Assembly (NCBI RefSeq): GCF_002979455.1
Contig: NZ_PCOU01000005.1
Coordinates: 1 to 64,000, forward strand
Origin: Chryseobacterium sp. MYb7
GTDB taxonomy: Bacteria; Bacteroidota; Bacteroidia; Flavobacteriales; Weeksellaceae
Reading direction: 5' to 3'
DNA length: 64,000 nucleotides
Part shown: positions 53,601 to 61,841 of the stretch, piece after piece
How positions within the stretch are numbered: position 1 is the first letter of the stretch
Layout: each line of letters starts with the position of its first letter
Notes under the pieces: generated by a model
The model's database searches: none
Seen by the model: only the letters and a program-made list of their open reading frames with translations
Told to the model about the DNA's origin: nothing
Translations under genes and position numbers: made by a program

Positions 53601-53759
53601 TTAATTTGATAAATTCAATTCCTTCAGACTGATCAATGAATTGATACTATGTTTTGCCATTTTCCAAAACTTATTGTTCTCTAAATTATGTTTTAAAGTA
53701 GATTTTCTTGGCAGATTGTATATTATGAATTCAATAACATTTTGAATATCAGGCTTCAT
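53601..53759 (-). CDS. Small 52-residue protein coupled to ATP-grasp ligase 2
   Basis: A short reading frame, ATG at 53759 and TAA at 53601-53603, starting only 3 nt after the stop of ATP-grasp ligase 2. It begins MKPDIQNVIEFIIYNLPRKS and ends ISLKELNLSN; it is basic (seven Lys, one Arg) and has no signal peptide, Cys or Gly-rich tail. The tight coupling and lack of other function for the spacer support a real gene. It might be a structural partner or a substrate peptide for the ligase, but nothing in the sequence proves either. Confidence 0.5.
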   Translation of the reverse strand: MKPDIQNVIEFIIYNLPRKSTLKHNLENNKFWKMAKHSINSLISLKELNLSN

Positions 53760-53762
53760 GAT

Positions 53763-54977
53763 TTAGGAGCTGAGCTTACTGCTTTTAGGAGGCAGAATGT
53801 TTAGCATGTTTGCGTGAATCATTTCTGCAGCAGAATCCAATCTATCCTGTACAATGGAAGCATCGCTGGATTTGTAAACAATCCCGACGTGATAATCTAT
53901 TGGAAGGAATTTTACAACTTCTTCACATTCAAAGCTGCTGTAGTTTGGTTCTTTATCTTTAATAAGTGCTACAATCAACCCGGAATAGTATCCTGTAGGA
54001 GGTGAAACACTATAATCATTACCTCTCAAAAGGGCATCTTCAATCTTAGCCCATTCTCGCCAGATATTAATACCGCTTGAAGCTTCTACCAAATCAGGAA
54101 TATGAGCACCGCCAACCCTTGAAGAAGTTTCCAGGAAATACCATTTTCCGTCTTCTTTTCCACGGATAAATTCGGTATGGGTAGCGCCATTAATCAGTCC
54201 AAAATTGGAAAGTACGCTGGCATTGATTTCTTCTAATGCCTTAAATTCTTCAGAATATCTCCCTAAAGTTTTGGATCTGAATACTCCGCCTTCATGGGAA
54301 ACCTGCATAGGAGGAGCAAGGTATTTCGAAGCGGAAGTGAATATAATCTTTTTATTAAAAGTAAGGCTGTCTACATGGTAAACGTCACCGGGCTTAAAGC
54401 TTTCCAGTAAAAAAAGATGACGTTCTTCACCCAATGTTTCTAATGCCTCAGAAAGCTGTTCTTTGGATGTGATTTTTTTGATTCCTGATGCGGAAGCTTC
54501 GGAGCGGGGCTTTAGCACCCATGGTGAAGGAACTCGGTCTGTAAATTCATTCACTTCATCATCATTGAATACCGCTGTAAATTCAGGAACACTGATTCCT
54601 GAATCTTTTGCTTTTTGGCGCATAGCCAGTTTATCTCTGAAATATCGGTGTGTAGTCTGTCCCATCCCCGGAATACGGAATGTTTCTCTGATTAACGCTG
54701 CTTTTTCAACGTCATAATCATCCAAAGCCACTACAGCATCCACTTTTCTGGTTTTCATCAGGTGGGAAAATCCCTGAATCAGATGCTCCAGATTCCATAC
54801 AGATGGCTTAAGTTCAGGCATATAAAAGGTTTCTTCAATGGCATGCCAGGGCCAATCCTTTTCTTTGAGGTTTTCCGAAGTTACGAGGATGATTTTATTG
54901 CCGAGTTTCTTCATTTCGTCCATAAAATCGTAGCCTTTGTAATAGCACGAAATACACACAATCGTTTTCTTCTCCAT
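53763..54977 (-). CDS. ATP-grasp ligase 2 of the cluster (carboxylate-amine or L-amino-acid ligase type)
   Basis: 404 residues. Central ATP-grasp domain with the ATP-binding loop WVLKPRSEASASGIKKITSKE and the metal site WYFLETSSRVGGAHIPDLVEASSGINIWREW. The N-terminal Rossmann-like part (MEKKTIVCISCYYKGYDF, then VDAVVALDDYDVEKAALIRE) resembles bacterial dipeptide ligases such as BacD-type L-amino-acid ligases, and the C-terminal tail (YYSGLIVALIKDKEPNY) is also of that type. Substrates are unknown. Followed 3 nt later by a 52-codon gene; an inverted repeat lies upstream. Confidence 0.85.
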   Translation of the reverse strand: MEKKTIVCISCYYKGYDFMDEMKKLGNKIILVTSENLKEKDWPWHAIEETFYMPELKPSVWNLEHLIQGFSHLMKTRKVDAVVALDDYDVEKAALIRETFRIPGMGQTTHRYFRDKLAMRQKAKDSGISVPEFTAVFNDDEVNEFTDRVPSPWVLKPRSEASASGIKKITSKEQLSEALETLGEERHLFLLESFKPGDVYHVDSLTFNKKIIFTSASKYLAPPMQVSHEGGVFRSKTLGRYSEEFKALEEINASVLSNFGLINGATHTEFIRGKEDGKWYFLETSSRVGGAHIPDLVEASSGINIWREWAKIEDALLRGNDYSVSPPTGYYSGLIVALIKDKEPNYSSFECEEVVKFLPIDYHVGIVYKSSDASIVQDRLDSAAEMIHANMLNILPPKSSKLSS

Positions 54978-54994
54978 ATAATGTTTTTTAAGAT

Positions 54995-55082
54995 TTAGTG
55001 AATTTTCAAAAATAAAAGCATTTATTTATTATTTTATTAATAGTAAAAAATACAATATTGTGCGTTTTTGAAAATCCACTAA
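54995..55082. repeat. Inverted repeat in the ligase cluster
   Basis: 18-bp arms at 54995-55012 (TTAGTGAATTTTCAAAAA) and 55065-55082 match as an inverted repeat with one mismatch, enclosing 52 bp of AT-rich DNA. It stands between the aminopeptidase and ATP-grasp ligase 2 genes and could be a small insertion or a transcript hairpin. Confidence 0.55.
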
Positions 55083-55118
55083 TCAAGTATACAGAGTTTT
55101 TTTGTAAAAAACTAATTT

Positions 55119-56534
55119 TTAGTGATAATTTTCAATTAAATTCACGAGCAGTTGAACCCCATAACCTGTTGCTGCTTTTTCCCTGGCATAGCCTACATTT
55201 CCGAAGGCTACTCCGGCAATATCCAAATGTGCCCATTTAGGGTGGCTTTCAATGAATTGCTCTAAGAATTTTGCGGCAATAATACAGTCTCCAATTGGTT
55301 TTAAAGAGATGTTTTTAATATCCGCTACATCAGATTGAATATCGTCTTTCCAGACATCCCATAAAGGAAGATTCCAAACTCTCTGGTTAGTTAGATCTCC
55401 GGTTTTGATCAGATTATTTTTCAATTCTTCATTATTGGAGAACATAGCGGCGCAGGTGTCTCCAAACATTCTTACTGAACTTCCCGTTAAGGTAGCCAGA
55501 TCGATCAGGAAGTCTGTTTTGTAGTTTTTAGAAAGATAAGACAGTCCGTCTGCAAGAATCAATCGGCCTTCTGCATCAGTATCAAGTACTTCAATGGTTT
55601 TTCCGTTGTAGGCTGTAATCACATCACTCGGAAGCAGGGCTTTCTCTGAAACAGCATTGTCTGTAATAGGAAGTACAGCAATAATATTCACCGGAAGCTG
55701 CATTTCAGCGGCATAAATTAGAGCTCCTATAACAGTTGTAGCACCTCCCATATCAGATTTCATATAGTGAAGGTTGGCAGAACTTTTAATAGATATTCCT
55801 CCCGTATCAAACAAGACGCATTTTCCTACCAGTCCGAAAGTTTTGGCATTTTTAACCGTAGTTTTATATTCTAAAATAGTGAAAGCGGCATCATAAGCAC
55901 TTCCTTGATTAACGGCTAAATAAGCTCCCAATCCAAGTTCCTCACATTTCTTTCTATTAAAAACAGTATATTTTAATTCATGCTTTTTAGCCAGATTTTT
56001 TAGATAGGCACTGAAAATATCCGGTTTTTTAAGATTAGCAGGTTTGTTAAGCCATTCCTGGCAAGCAGTTTGTCCGTTAATCAGAGCTTCTGTTTTCTGG
56101 CTGATATGGTCTAATTTTTTCTGGCTTAAATTTTCAAAATGCAATTCAAATTTTACATTCCAGAAAGCATGTTTTTTATCAAAAGGATAGTTGTAAGTTC
56201 CTGCCAGAAGTCCTGTTACAAATTCCTCGAATTGTTTTTCATTCAGGAAGTCTGCAAGGGCTAATGTAGGCACTGCCTGCAGTTTTTCTTTCTGTGTCTG
56301 TGAAAATTTAGCAGCCACCTGCTGGATTTCGAAATTTTGTAACGTAGATTTTCCTAGTCCAATGAAATAGGTAATTCCTTCTTCATGGGCATTTACAAAG
56401 ACCTCATATTTCTTTCCTGTAAAGAAAGTGGAAATGTTTTTATTGAAATTTTTACTGGTTTTTGTCCATTCTTCCTCGGTGAATAGATGGAAAACCTGCG
56501 TATAATTTTTGTTTTTTTTATTGATTAGTTTCAT
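55119..56534 (-). CDS. M17 leucyl aminopeptidase family protein
   Basis: 471 residues. The C-terminal catalytic domain holds the two-metal centre of the family: Lys250 and Asp261 (GGISIKSS, MKSDMGGA), and DTDAEGR at 318-324, where the usual motif is NTDAEGR. The N-terminal domain is divergent, as in most members. It releases N-terminal amino acids from short peptides, with Mn or Zn, in the cytoplasm. In this operon it may trim or recycle the ligase product. 72 nt after the esterase gene; 141 nt before the ATP-grasp gene. Confidence 0.9.
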   Translation of the reverse strand: MKLINKKNKNYTQVFHLFTEEEWTKTSKNFNKNISTFFTGKKYEVFVNAHEEGITYFIGLGKSTLQNFEIQQVAAKFSQTQKEKLQAVPTLALADFLNEKQFEEFVTGLLAGTYNYPFDKKHAFWNVKFELHFENLSQKKLDHISQKTEALINGQTACQEWLNKPANLKKPDIFSAYLKNLAKKHELKYTVFNRKKCEELGLGAYLAVNQGSAYDAAFTILEYKTTVKNAKTFGLVGKCVLFDTGGISIKSSANLHYMKSDMGGATTVIGALIYAAEMQLPVNIIAVLPITDNAVSEKALLPSDVITAYNGKTIEVLDTDAEGRLILADGLSYLSKNYKTDFLIDLATLTGSSVRMFGDTCAAMFSNNEELKNNLIKTGDLTNQRVWNLPLWDVWKDDIQSDVADIKNISLKPIGDCIIAAKFLEQFIESHPKWAHLDIAGVAFGNVGYAREKAATGYGVQLLVNLIENYH

Positions 56535-56606
56535 AAATAGATGTTATAGTTTTCTAAGGTCACAAATCATTGCTGTTTGAAAATTTTCTTCAGCAATTTC
56601 ATGCCT

Positions 56607-57728
56607 CTAGTTTTTAGTACTTTGTTGTTGTGGTTTTACTTCTACAGGGTTTTCGGTATTGTCATAGAACAGCCATTCAATAGCTCTTGGGAACTCCTGA
56701 GACCAGTAAAATTCATTATGGGTACCTTCAGGATTGATATTGGTTTTAAATTCAAAATCAAAAAGCTTTTTCTCTTCCCATCTTTTCAGGTATTCTTCAA
56801 AAATGTGAATTCTTTTGACCATTTTAGACCCTTCCTGAGCTCCTCCATAAAGATAAATTTTTGTTTTATAGGGAACCCTGAAATTCATCATCGGGAAGTT
56901 ATTATTCGGTTCTACCCAAAGAGAAGGAGAGAAGATTAATAGCTTGGAATAGACCTCCGGATAAAGAAATCCACTGTATATACTGATCAGTGCACCTAAT
57001 GAACTACCTCCGATTCCGGTATTGTCGCGGTCTTTTTTTGTTCTGTAATTTTCGTCTACAAAAGGTTTTAATGTATCTGCAATAAACCGGATGTATTTTT
57101 TTCCTTCAGAGCCATTGGCCACATGATCATTATCAAAAATATATTCTTTAATTCTTTCTTCGCTTCCATGTTCTATGGCAATGATGATCAGATCACCACG
57201 ACCGTACTCTGCAAGGATAGAGAGTTTCTTATCAATCTCCCAGTTTCCGAATCCGCTTCCTTCATTGAACAGATTTTGTGCGTCCTGCAGGTATAATACG
57301 GGGTAGCTTTTGTCGGTGGTATGATAATCATAAGGAAGGACTGCCCAAACCTTTCGGTATCGGTCAAGCTGTGGAATATAAAATTTTTCGGAAATAACTT
57401 CTGCAATAGGATAGTATTCTTCTTTGAATGGTCCCCAGTTTAATCTCCATTTTTGCACAGAGTCGGAAGTTTTGCCCGCTGATTTTTTTATTTTCCGGTT
57501 GGGGGTTATGTTTCCATACTGGTCCAGTTCCACATTCTCCCAGCCTCCTTTTGTGAATTTGTATTCAATTTCATCAGCAAGCAGCTGGTCTTCAATTTCT
57601 ATAAAATAATTGGAAGGATCTGTCTGTTTGAGCTGGAAATTGTAATCTTTGGGATTCCAGCTGTTGAAATTTCCGGTGATAAATACCGGCCTGTCGTCTT
57701 TTTCTTCTGTATAAAGTTCAAACCTCAT
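56607..57728 (-). CDS. Esterase (Fes/EsterD-like) with N-terminal CBM48/20-like domain
   Basis: 373 residues. The first 85 residues resemble a starch-binding domain (RPVFITGNFNSWNPKDYNFQL...IEYKFTKGGWENVELDQYGNITPNR). The rest is an esterase of the enterochelin-esterase type: SYPVLYLQDAQNLFNE, nucleophile elbow GGSSLGAL (Ser243), and a C-terminal His in EGTHNEFYWSQEFPRAIEWL. No signal peptide. Glycan-binding domain plus esterase next to the glycogen genes suggests a link to polysaccharide, but it could equally serve the ligase cluster, of which it is the first gene on the minus strand. Confidence 0.82.
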   Translation of the reverse strand: MRFELYTEEKDDRPVFITGNFNSWNPKDYNFQLKQTDPSNYFIEIEDQLLADEIEYKFTKGGWENVELDQYGNITPNRKIKKSAGKTSDSVQKWRLNWGPFKEEYYPIAEVISEKFYIPQLDRYRKVWAVLPYDYHTTDKSYPVLYLQDAQNLFNEGSGFGNWEIDKKLSILAEYGRGDLIIIAIEHGSEERIKEYIFDNDHVANGSEGKKYIRFIADTLKPFVDENYRTKKDRDNTGIGGSSLGALISIYSGFLYPEVYSKLLIFSPSLWVEPNNNFPMMNFRVPYKTKIYLYGGAQEGSKMVKRIHIFEEYLKRWEEKKLFDFEFKTNINPEGTHNEFYWSQEFPRAIEWLFYDNTENPVEVKPQQQSTKN

Positions 57729-57928
57729 CGTATGTGTTTAATAAAATAATGATGCTAAATTTATAAAAAAAGATTGTTTTGAAATCATAAAAATGTGAGG
57801 TAAAAAATGATATATTTGATAGAAAGACAAAACACGAAATGTTATTGATAATTATTTGATGGATAATTAACCGCTATTGTCAGTATTTTTCGTAGTTTCA
57901 AAGAAATTATAAATATAAACTGATCTTG

Positions 57929-59875
57929 ATGAATTCTGTTAAAACCTACACGCTTTTCACCGATCATGATGTGTATCTTTTCAAAGAAGGTAGACATTAT
58001 AAGCTGTACGGTAAATTTGGAGCACATTCTGTGGAAAAAGATAGTGTAAAGGGAATCTATTTTTCAGTTTGGGCACCCAATGCAAAAAAAGTTTCTGTAA
58101 TCGGAAATTTTAATAACTGGAATCATAAAGATCATATTTTATTTCCAAGATGGGATGAATCCGGTATTTGGGAAGGCTTTATCGAAGGATTAACCTGGGG
58201 GACATTATATAAATATGCTATTGAAACACCCAGAGGCGAAATTCTGGAAAAAAGCGATCCCTATGCATTAAGTTGGGAGCAGAATATTCAGGCGGCTTCT
58301 CTGGTTTCTACTACATGGTATGAGTGGGATGATCAGGAATGGATGGACAGCCGCTGGGAAAAAAACAGACTGAATGCTCCAATATCAGTCTATGAACTGC
58401 ATCTGGGGTCTTGGGTAAGAGAGGGTGACCAACCCCAACGTTTTTTAAATTACAGAGATATTGCCAAAAAACTGGTTCCTTATATAAAGGATATGGGATT
58501 TACCCATGTGGAATTTATGCCGGTGATGGAATATCCTTACGAGCCAAGCTGGGGATATCAGATTACAGGTTTTTATGCAGCAACATCACGCTTTGGTTCA
58601 CCACAGGATTTGATGTTTCTTATTGATGAACTTCATAGAAACGAAATTGGTGTCATTCTGGACTGGGTTCCATCCCATTTTCCAGGAGATGCTAATGGTC
58701 TTCATCGTTTTGACGGATCATATCTGTATGAACATGAAGATCCGAGAAAAGGATTTCATCCGGACTGGAAATCATATATTTTCAATTACGGAAGAAATGA
58801 AGTCAAATCTTTCCTGATTTCAAATGCCATGTTCTGGCTGGACCGTTATCATGCAGATGGATTGCGTGTTGATGCCGTAACTTCAATGCTTCATCTGGAT
58901 TATTCCAGAAATGAAGGTGAATGGGAACCTAATATATATGGAACGAATGTAAACCTGGAAGCAAAAGCCTTTCTTCAGGAGTTTAATACAGCTGTTTACA
59001 AGGAATTTGGTGATAATATTATGACCATAGCAGAAGAAAGTTCAGATTTTCCTATGCTTACAAAACCTGTTCATGACGGCGGTGTAGGTTTTGGAATGAA
59101 ATGGATGATGGGCTGGATGCATGATACACTGGATTATTTCAAAGAAGATTTTCCTAACCGTAAATTCCATCATCATAAACTGACCTTTGCTTCCATGTAT
59201 ATGTATAATGAAAATTATATGATGCCTTTATCGCATGATGAAGTCGTACACGGAAAGGCAAGCATGATCTATAAAATGAAAGGCGATGAATGGCAGAAAT
59301 TTGCCAACCTGCGGGCTCTATATGTATATATGTATACCCATCCCGGAGCCAAGCTTCTTTTTATGGGGGATGAATTCGGGCAGACCAGTGAATGGAATTT
59401 TACCAGAAGTCTTGACTGGCATTTGCTGGAATATCCCGTTCATAAAGGAATGCAGGAGATGGTGAAAGAACTGAATCATCTGTATAAATCGGAAACGGCC
59501 CTTTATGAAAATCAGTTTGATAAACATGGTTTTGAGTGGGTGGAAGCCGATGATCTCGAAAATTCGGTGTATATCTACCTGAGAAAAGGAAAAAGAAAAG
59601 ATGATGTAATGATGGTTGCTTTAAATCTGGCACCCAAAGTACTGGATTATAAGATAGGAATTCCTGCAGGGACACATTGGCAAGTTGTTTTAAGTTCCGA
59701 TGATGAAAAATACAGCGGAAGCGGAGTAGAACCTGAAATCCTGGACGAAAAATATGAAGAATGGAGAGGATATCCAAAAACAATGACCTTGAAGCTTCCA
59801 CCATTGGCGGGAATTATTTTAAGACAGAAGAAAGATAAAAAGTATAAATTACACAGAATTAAACACAAGAGATAA
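57929..59875 (+). CDS. glgB: 1,4-alpha-glucan branching enzyme
   Basis: 648 residues (GH13). ATG at 57929 is preferred to the TTG just before it. N-terminal CBM48 (YFSVWAPNAKKVSVIGNFNNWNHKDH), the catalytic barrel with the nucleophile region DGLRVDAVTSML, acid/base TIAEESSDFPMLT and PLSHDEVVHGKASM, and a C-terminal beta domain (ENSVYIYLRKGKRKDDVMMVALNLAPK). Makes alpha-1,6 branches in glycogen. First gene of the operon glgB-glgA-lipoprotein-glgC, with a 3-nt gap to glgA. Confidence 0.96.
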   Translation: MNSVKTYTLFTDHDVYLFKEGRHYKLYGKFGAHSVEKDSVKGIYFSVWAPNAKKVSVIGNFNNWNHKDHILFPRWDESGIWEGFIEGLTWGTLYKYAIETPRGEILEKSDPYALSWEQNIQAASLVSTTWYEWDDQEWMDSRWEKNRLNAPISVYELHLGSWVREGDQPQRFLNYRDIAKKLVPYIKDMGFTHVEFMPVMEYPYEPSWGYQITGFYAATSRFGSPQDLMFLIDELHRNEIGVILDWVPSHFPGDANGLHRFDGSYLYEHEDPRKGFHPDWKSYIFNYGRNEVKSFLISNAMFWLDRYHADGLRVDAVTSMLHLDYSRNEGEWEPNIYGTNVNLEAKAFLQEFNTAVYKEFGDNIMTIAEESSDFPMLTKPVHDGGVGFGMKWMMGWMHDTLDYFKEDFPNRKFHHHKLTFASMYMYNENYMMPLSHDEVVHGKASMIYKMKGDEWQKFANLRALYVYMYTHPGAKLLFMGDEFGQTSEWNFTRSLDWHLLEYPVHKGMQEMVKELNHLYKSETALYENQFDKHGFEWVEADDLENSVYIYLRKGKRKDDVMMVALNLAPKVLDYKIGIPAGTHWQVVLSSDDEKYSGSGVEPEILDEKYEEWRGYPKTMTLKLPPLAGIILRQKKDKKYKLHRIKHKR

Positions 59876-59878
59876 AGA

Positions 59879-61285
59879 ATGGTTATTTATCATTTAAGTA
59901 CAGAATGTTATCCTGTAGCAAAAGTAGGAGGTCTGGCAGATGTAGTGGGAGCACTTCCGAAATATCAGAATAAAATAAATGGAATAGATGCTAAGGTAGT
60001 AATGCCATGGTATAATAAAACCTTTGTTTATGATCATGAATTTGAATTGGTTTTTGATGGGTTTATTCATCAGGGAACCAATATGCTGCAGGTTCAGGTA
60101 TTAAAAGAAAAAACAAATGTGTTGGGATTTGAACTGTATATGGTGAAAATTCCCGGATTATTAGATCGAGAGAATCCTTATGGATATCAGGATGAAAGCT
60201 TTCAGTTTCTGGCCTTTCAGCATGGGGTGCTGCATTGGCTGTGCGCTATGGAAATTCGGCCTGATGTACTGCATTGCCATGATTATCATACCGGTCTGGT
60301 TCCTTTTATGGTAGAAAACTGTTCGGAATTCGGATTCTTAAAAGGAGTGAAAACAATAGGTACCATCCATAACGGAGAATACCAGGGAATGATGAGCTGG
60401 AATATGGCGAATTATATGCCTTCTTTTAATGCTTATCAATGGGGACTGATGGATTGGAACGGATTCATGAATCCTCTGGCAAGTATGATCAAATGTGCCG
60501 ATGCTTTTACTACCGTTTCCGAAGGATATCTTGAAGAACTTTTTGTTAGCTTCCGCGGACTGGAAAGCCTGGTTCGTCAGGAATTCGGGAAAGCCTATGG
60601 AATTATCAACGGTATTGATACCGAAGTCTGGAACCCTGAAACCGATCCGATGCTGGATTTTAATTTTAACAGTAAAAATGCAGTAGCTCAAAAGAAGAAA
60701 AACAAAGAAAAACTCTGCAAGGAGTATGGTTTGAAACCCGAACTTCCTTTATTTGCCTTTATTGGAAGGTTCGCGACGGAAAAAGGAGCTGATCTATTAC
60801 CGGATGTAGTATGGAGGAGCATTAAGCAAAGCTACGGAGCTTTAAATATCATGATTCTCGGCTCAGGAAATACCTATATTGAAAATAAATTAAAAGAATA
60901 CGACTATACGTACACCAATTTTGCTTTAGATTTGGGATACAAAGAACATCTTTCCCATAAAATATACGCTTCAGCTGATTTTCTTCTGATGCCTTCCAGG
61001 GTAGAGCCTTGCGGACTGAATCAAATGTATTCCATGAGATATGGAACCGTCCCTGTGGTAAGATATACAGGAGGTCTTAGAGATACCGTAGAAGATATTT
61101 CAACCGGTGGAGCAGGGCTTAATTTTACGTATCCTGGTGTAGATGATGTTGTGCATGCGATGAACAGGGCAATGGCAATTTATAATCAAAAAGGAGTCAT
61201 GGAGGAACTTATCCATGCCAACATGAATTTTGATTTTGCATGGGAGAAATCTGCAGAAAAATACATAGCTTTATATAATAGCTAA
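59879..61285 (+). CDS. glgA: Glycogen synthase (ADP-glucose type)
   Basis: 468 residues, GT5 family. N-terminal KVGGLADVVGALPKYQ is the ADP-glucose-binding signature; the C-terminal GT-B part has SADFLLMPSRVEPCGLNQMYSMRYGTVPVVRYTGGLRDTV. Adds glucose from ADP-glucose to the growing alpha-1,4 chain. Normal length. It sits 3 nt after glgB and 2 nt before the small lipoprotein gene, so translation may be coupled. Confidence 0.96.
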   Translation: MVIYHLSTECYPVAKVGGLADVVGALPKYQNKINGIDAKVVMPWYNKTFVYDHEFELVFDGFIHQGTNMLQVQVLKEKTNVLGFELYMVKIPGLLDRENPYGYQDESFQFLAFQHGVLHWLCAMEIRPDVLHCHDYHTGLVPFMVENCSEFGFLKGVKTIGTIHNGEYQGMMSWNMANYMPSFNAYQWGLMDWNGFMNPLASMIKCADAFTTVSEGYLEELFVSFRGLESLVRQEFGKAYGIINGIDTEVWNPETDPMLDFNFNSKNAVAQKKKNKEKLCKEYGLKPELPLFAFIGRFATEKGADLLPDVVWRSIKQSYGALNIMILGSGNTYIENKLKEYDYTYTNFALDLGYKEHLSHKIYASADFLLMPSRVEPCGLNQMYSMRYGTVPVVRYTGGLRDTVEDISTGGAGLNFTYPGVDDVVHAMNRAMAIYNQKGVMEELIHANMNFDFAWEKSAEKYIALYNS

Positions 61286-61287
61286 AT

Positions 61288-61824
61288 ATGAGAAAGCTTT
61301 TTTCATTTCTATTAATAATAATTATAGTCTCTTCCTGTAAAAAAGAAGATGACGGACTCCGTAATGGTTATTTCTGGCTATACGGGGCTGGTCTTAAAGA
61401 TAGATATGGGGAAGAAGCTGCCAATGGTATTTCTGAAAAATGGAAAATAAAAACAGTACATGCCGGCGGATGCGTTATTGATGGTGAATTGGAAAAAAAG
61501 ATAAACAGGGCGAATAAAAAAACACTGGCCGCCATTACAAAGAGATATGGTAAGGGCTGGGAAGCAAAATATCATAAGGATATAGAAAATTTTGCCATGA
61601 AAAGCGCAGATGTAATGGATGTGCTGATTGTAAATAAAATGTTCAGAAATAAATTGAGGGACCACAATATTCCTATTGATGATGTGGATAAACAGGTTAA
61701 AGAACTTAATGATCAGGGAGAATACGAGGTGGCCATAGTCAATTCAAATCTGAAATATGAGAATAAAGAATGCTTTAAAGTAGCAGTAAACACTAAGAAC
61801 CGAACCGTAAACTTAATAAATTAA
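61288..61824 (+). CDS. Small lipoprotein inserted in the glycogen operon
   Basis: 178 residues, not recognised. The N terminus (MRKLFSFLLIIIIVSSCKK) is a clear lipoprotein signal with SSC lipobox, so the product is exported and lipid-anchored. The rest is hydrophilic with two Cys (GGCVIDG, NKECFKV) and two helical stretches (EKKINRANKKTLAAITKRYGKGWEAK; DDVDKQVKELNDQGEYEVA). Its place between glgA and glgC, 2 and 17 nt from them, makes co-expression certain but gives no function. Confidence 0.75.
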   Translation: MRKLFSFLLIIIIVSSCKKEDDGLRNGYFWLYGAGLKDRYGEEAANGISEKWKIKTVHAGGCVIDGELEKKINRANKKTLAAITKRYGKGWEAKYHKDIENFAMKSADVMDVLIVNKMFRNKLRDHNIPIDDVDKQVKELNDQGEYEVAIVNSNLKYENKECFKVAVNTKNRTVNLIN

Positions 61825-61841
61825 AAAAACGCAGGATATTT

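Noticed and set aside
59400-59804. 134-codon minus-strand frame inside glgB
   Set aside because: Antisense of conserved GH13 sequence; no independent support.
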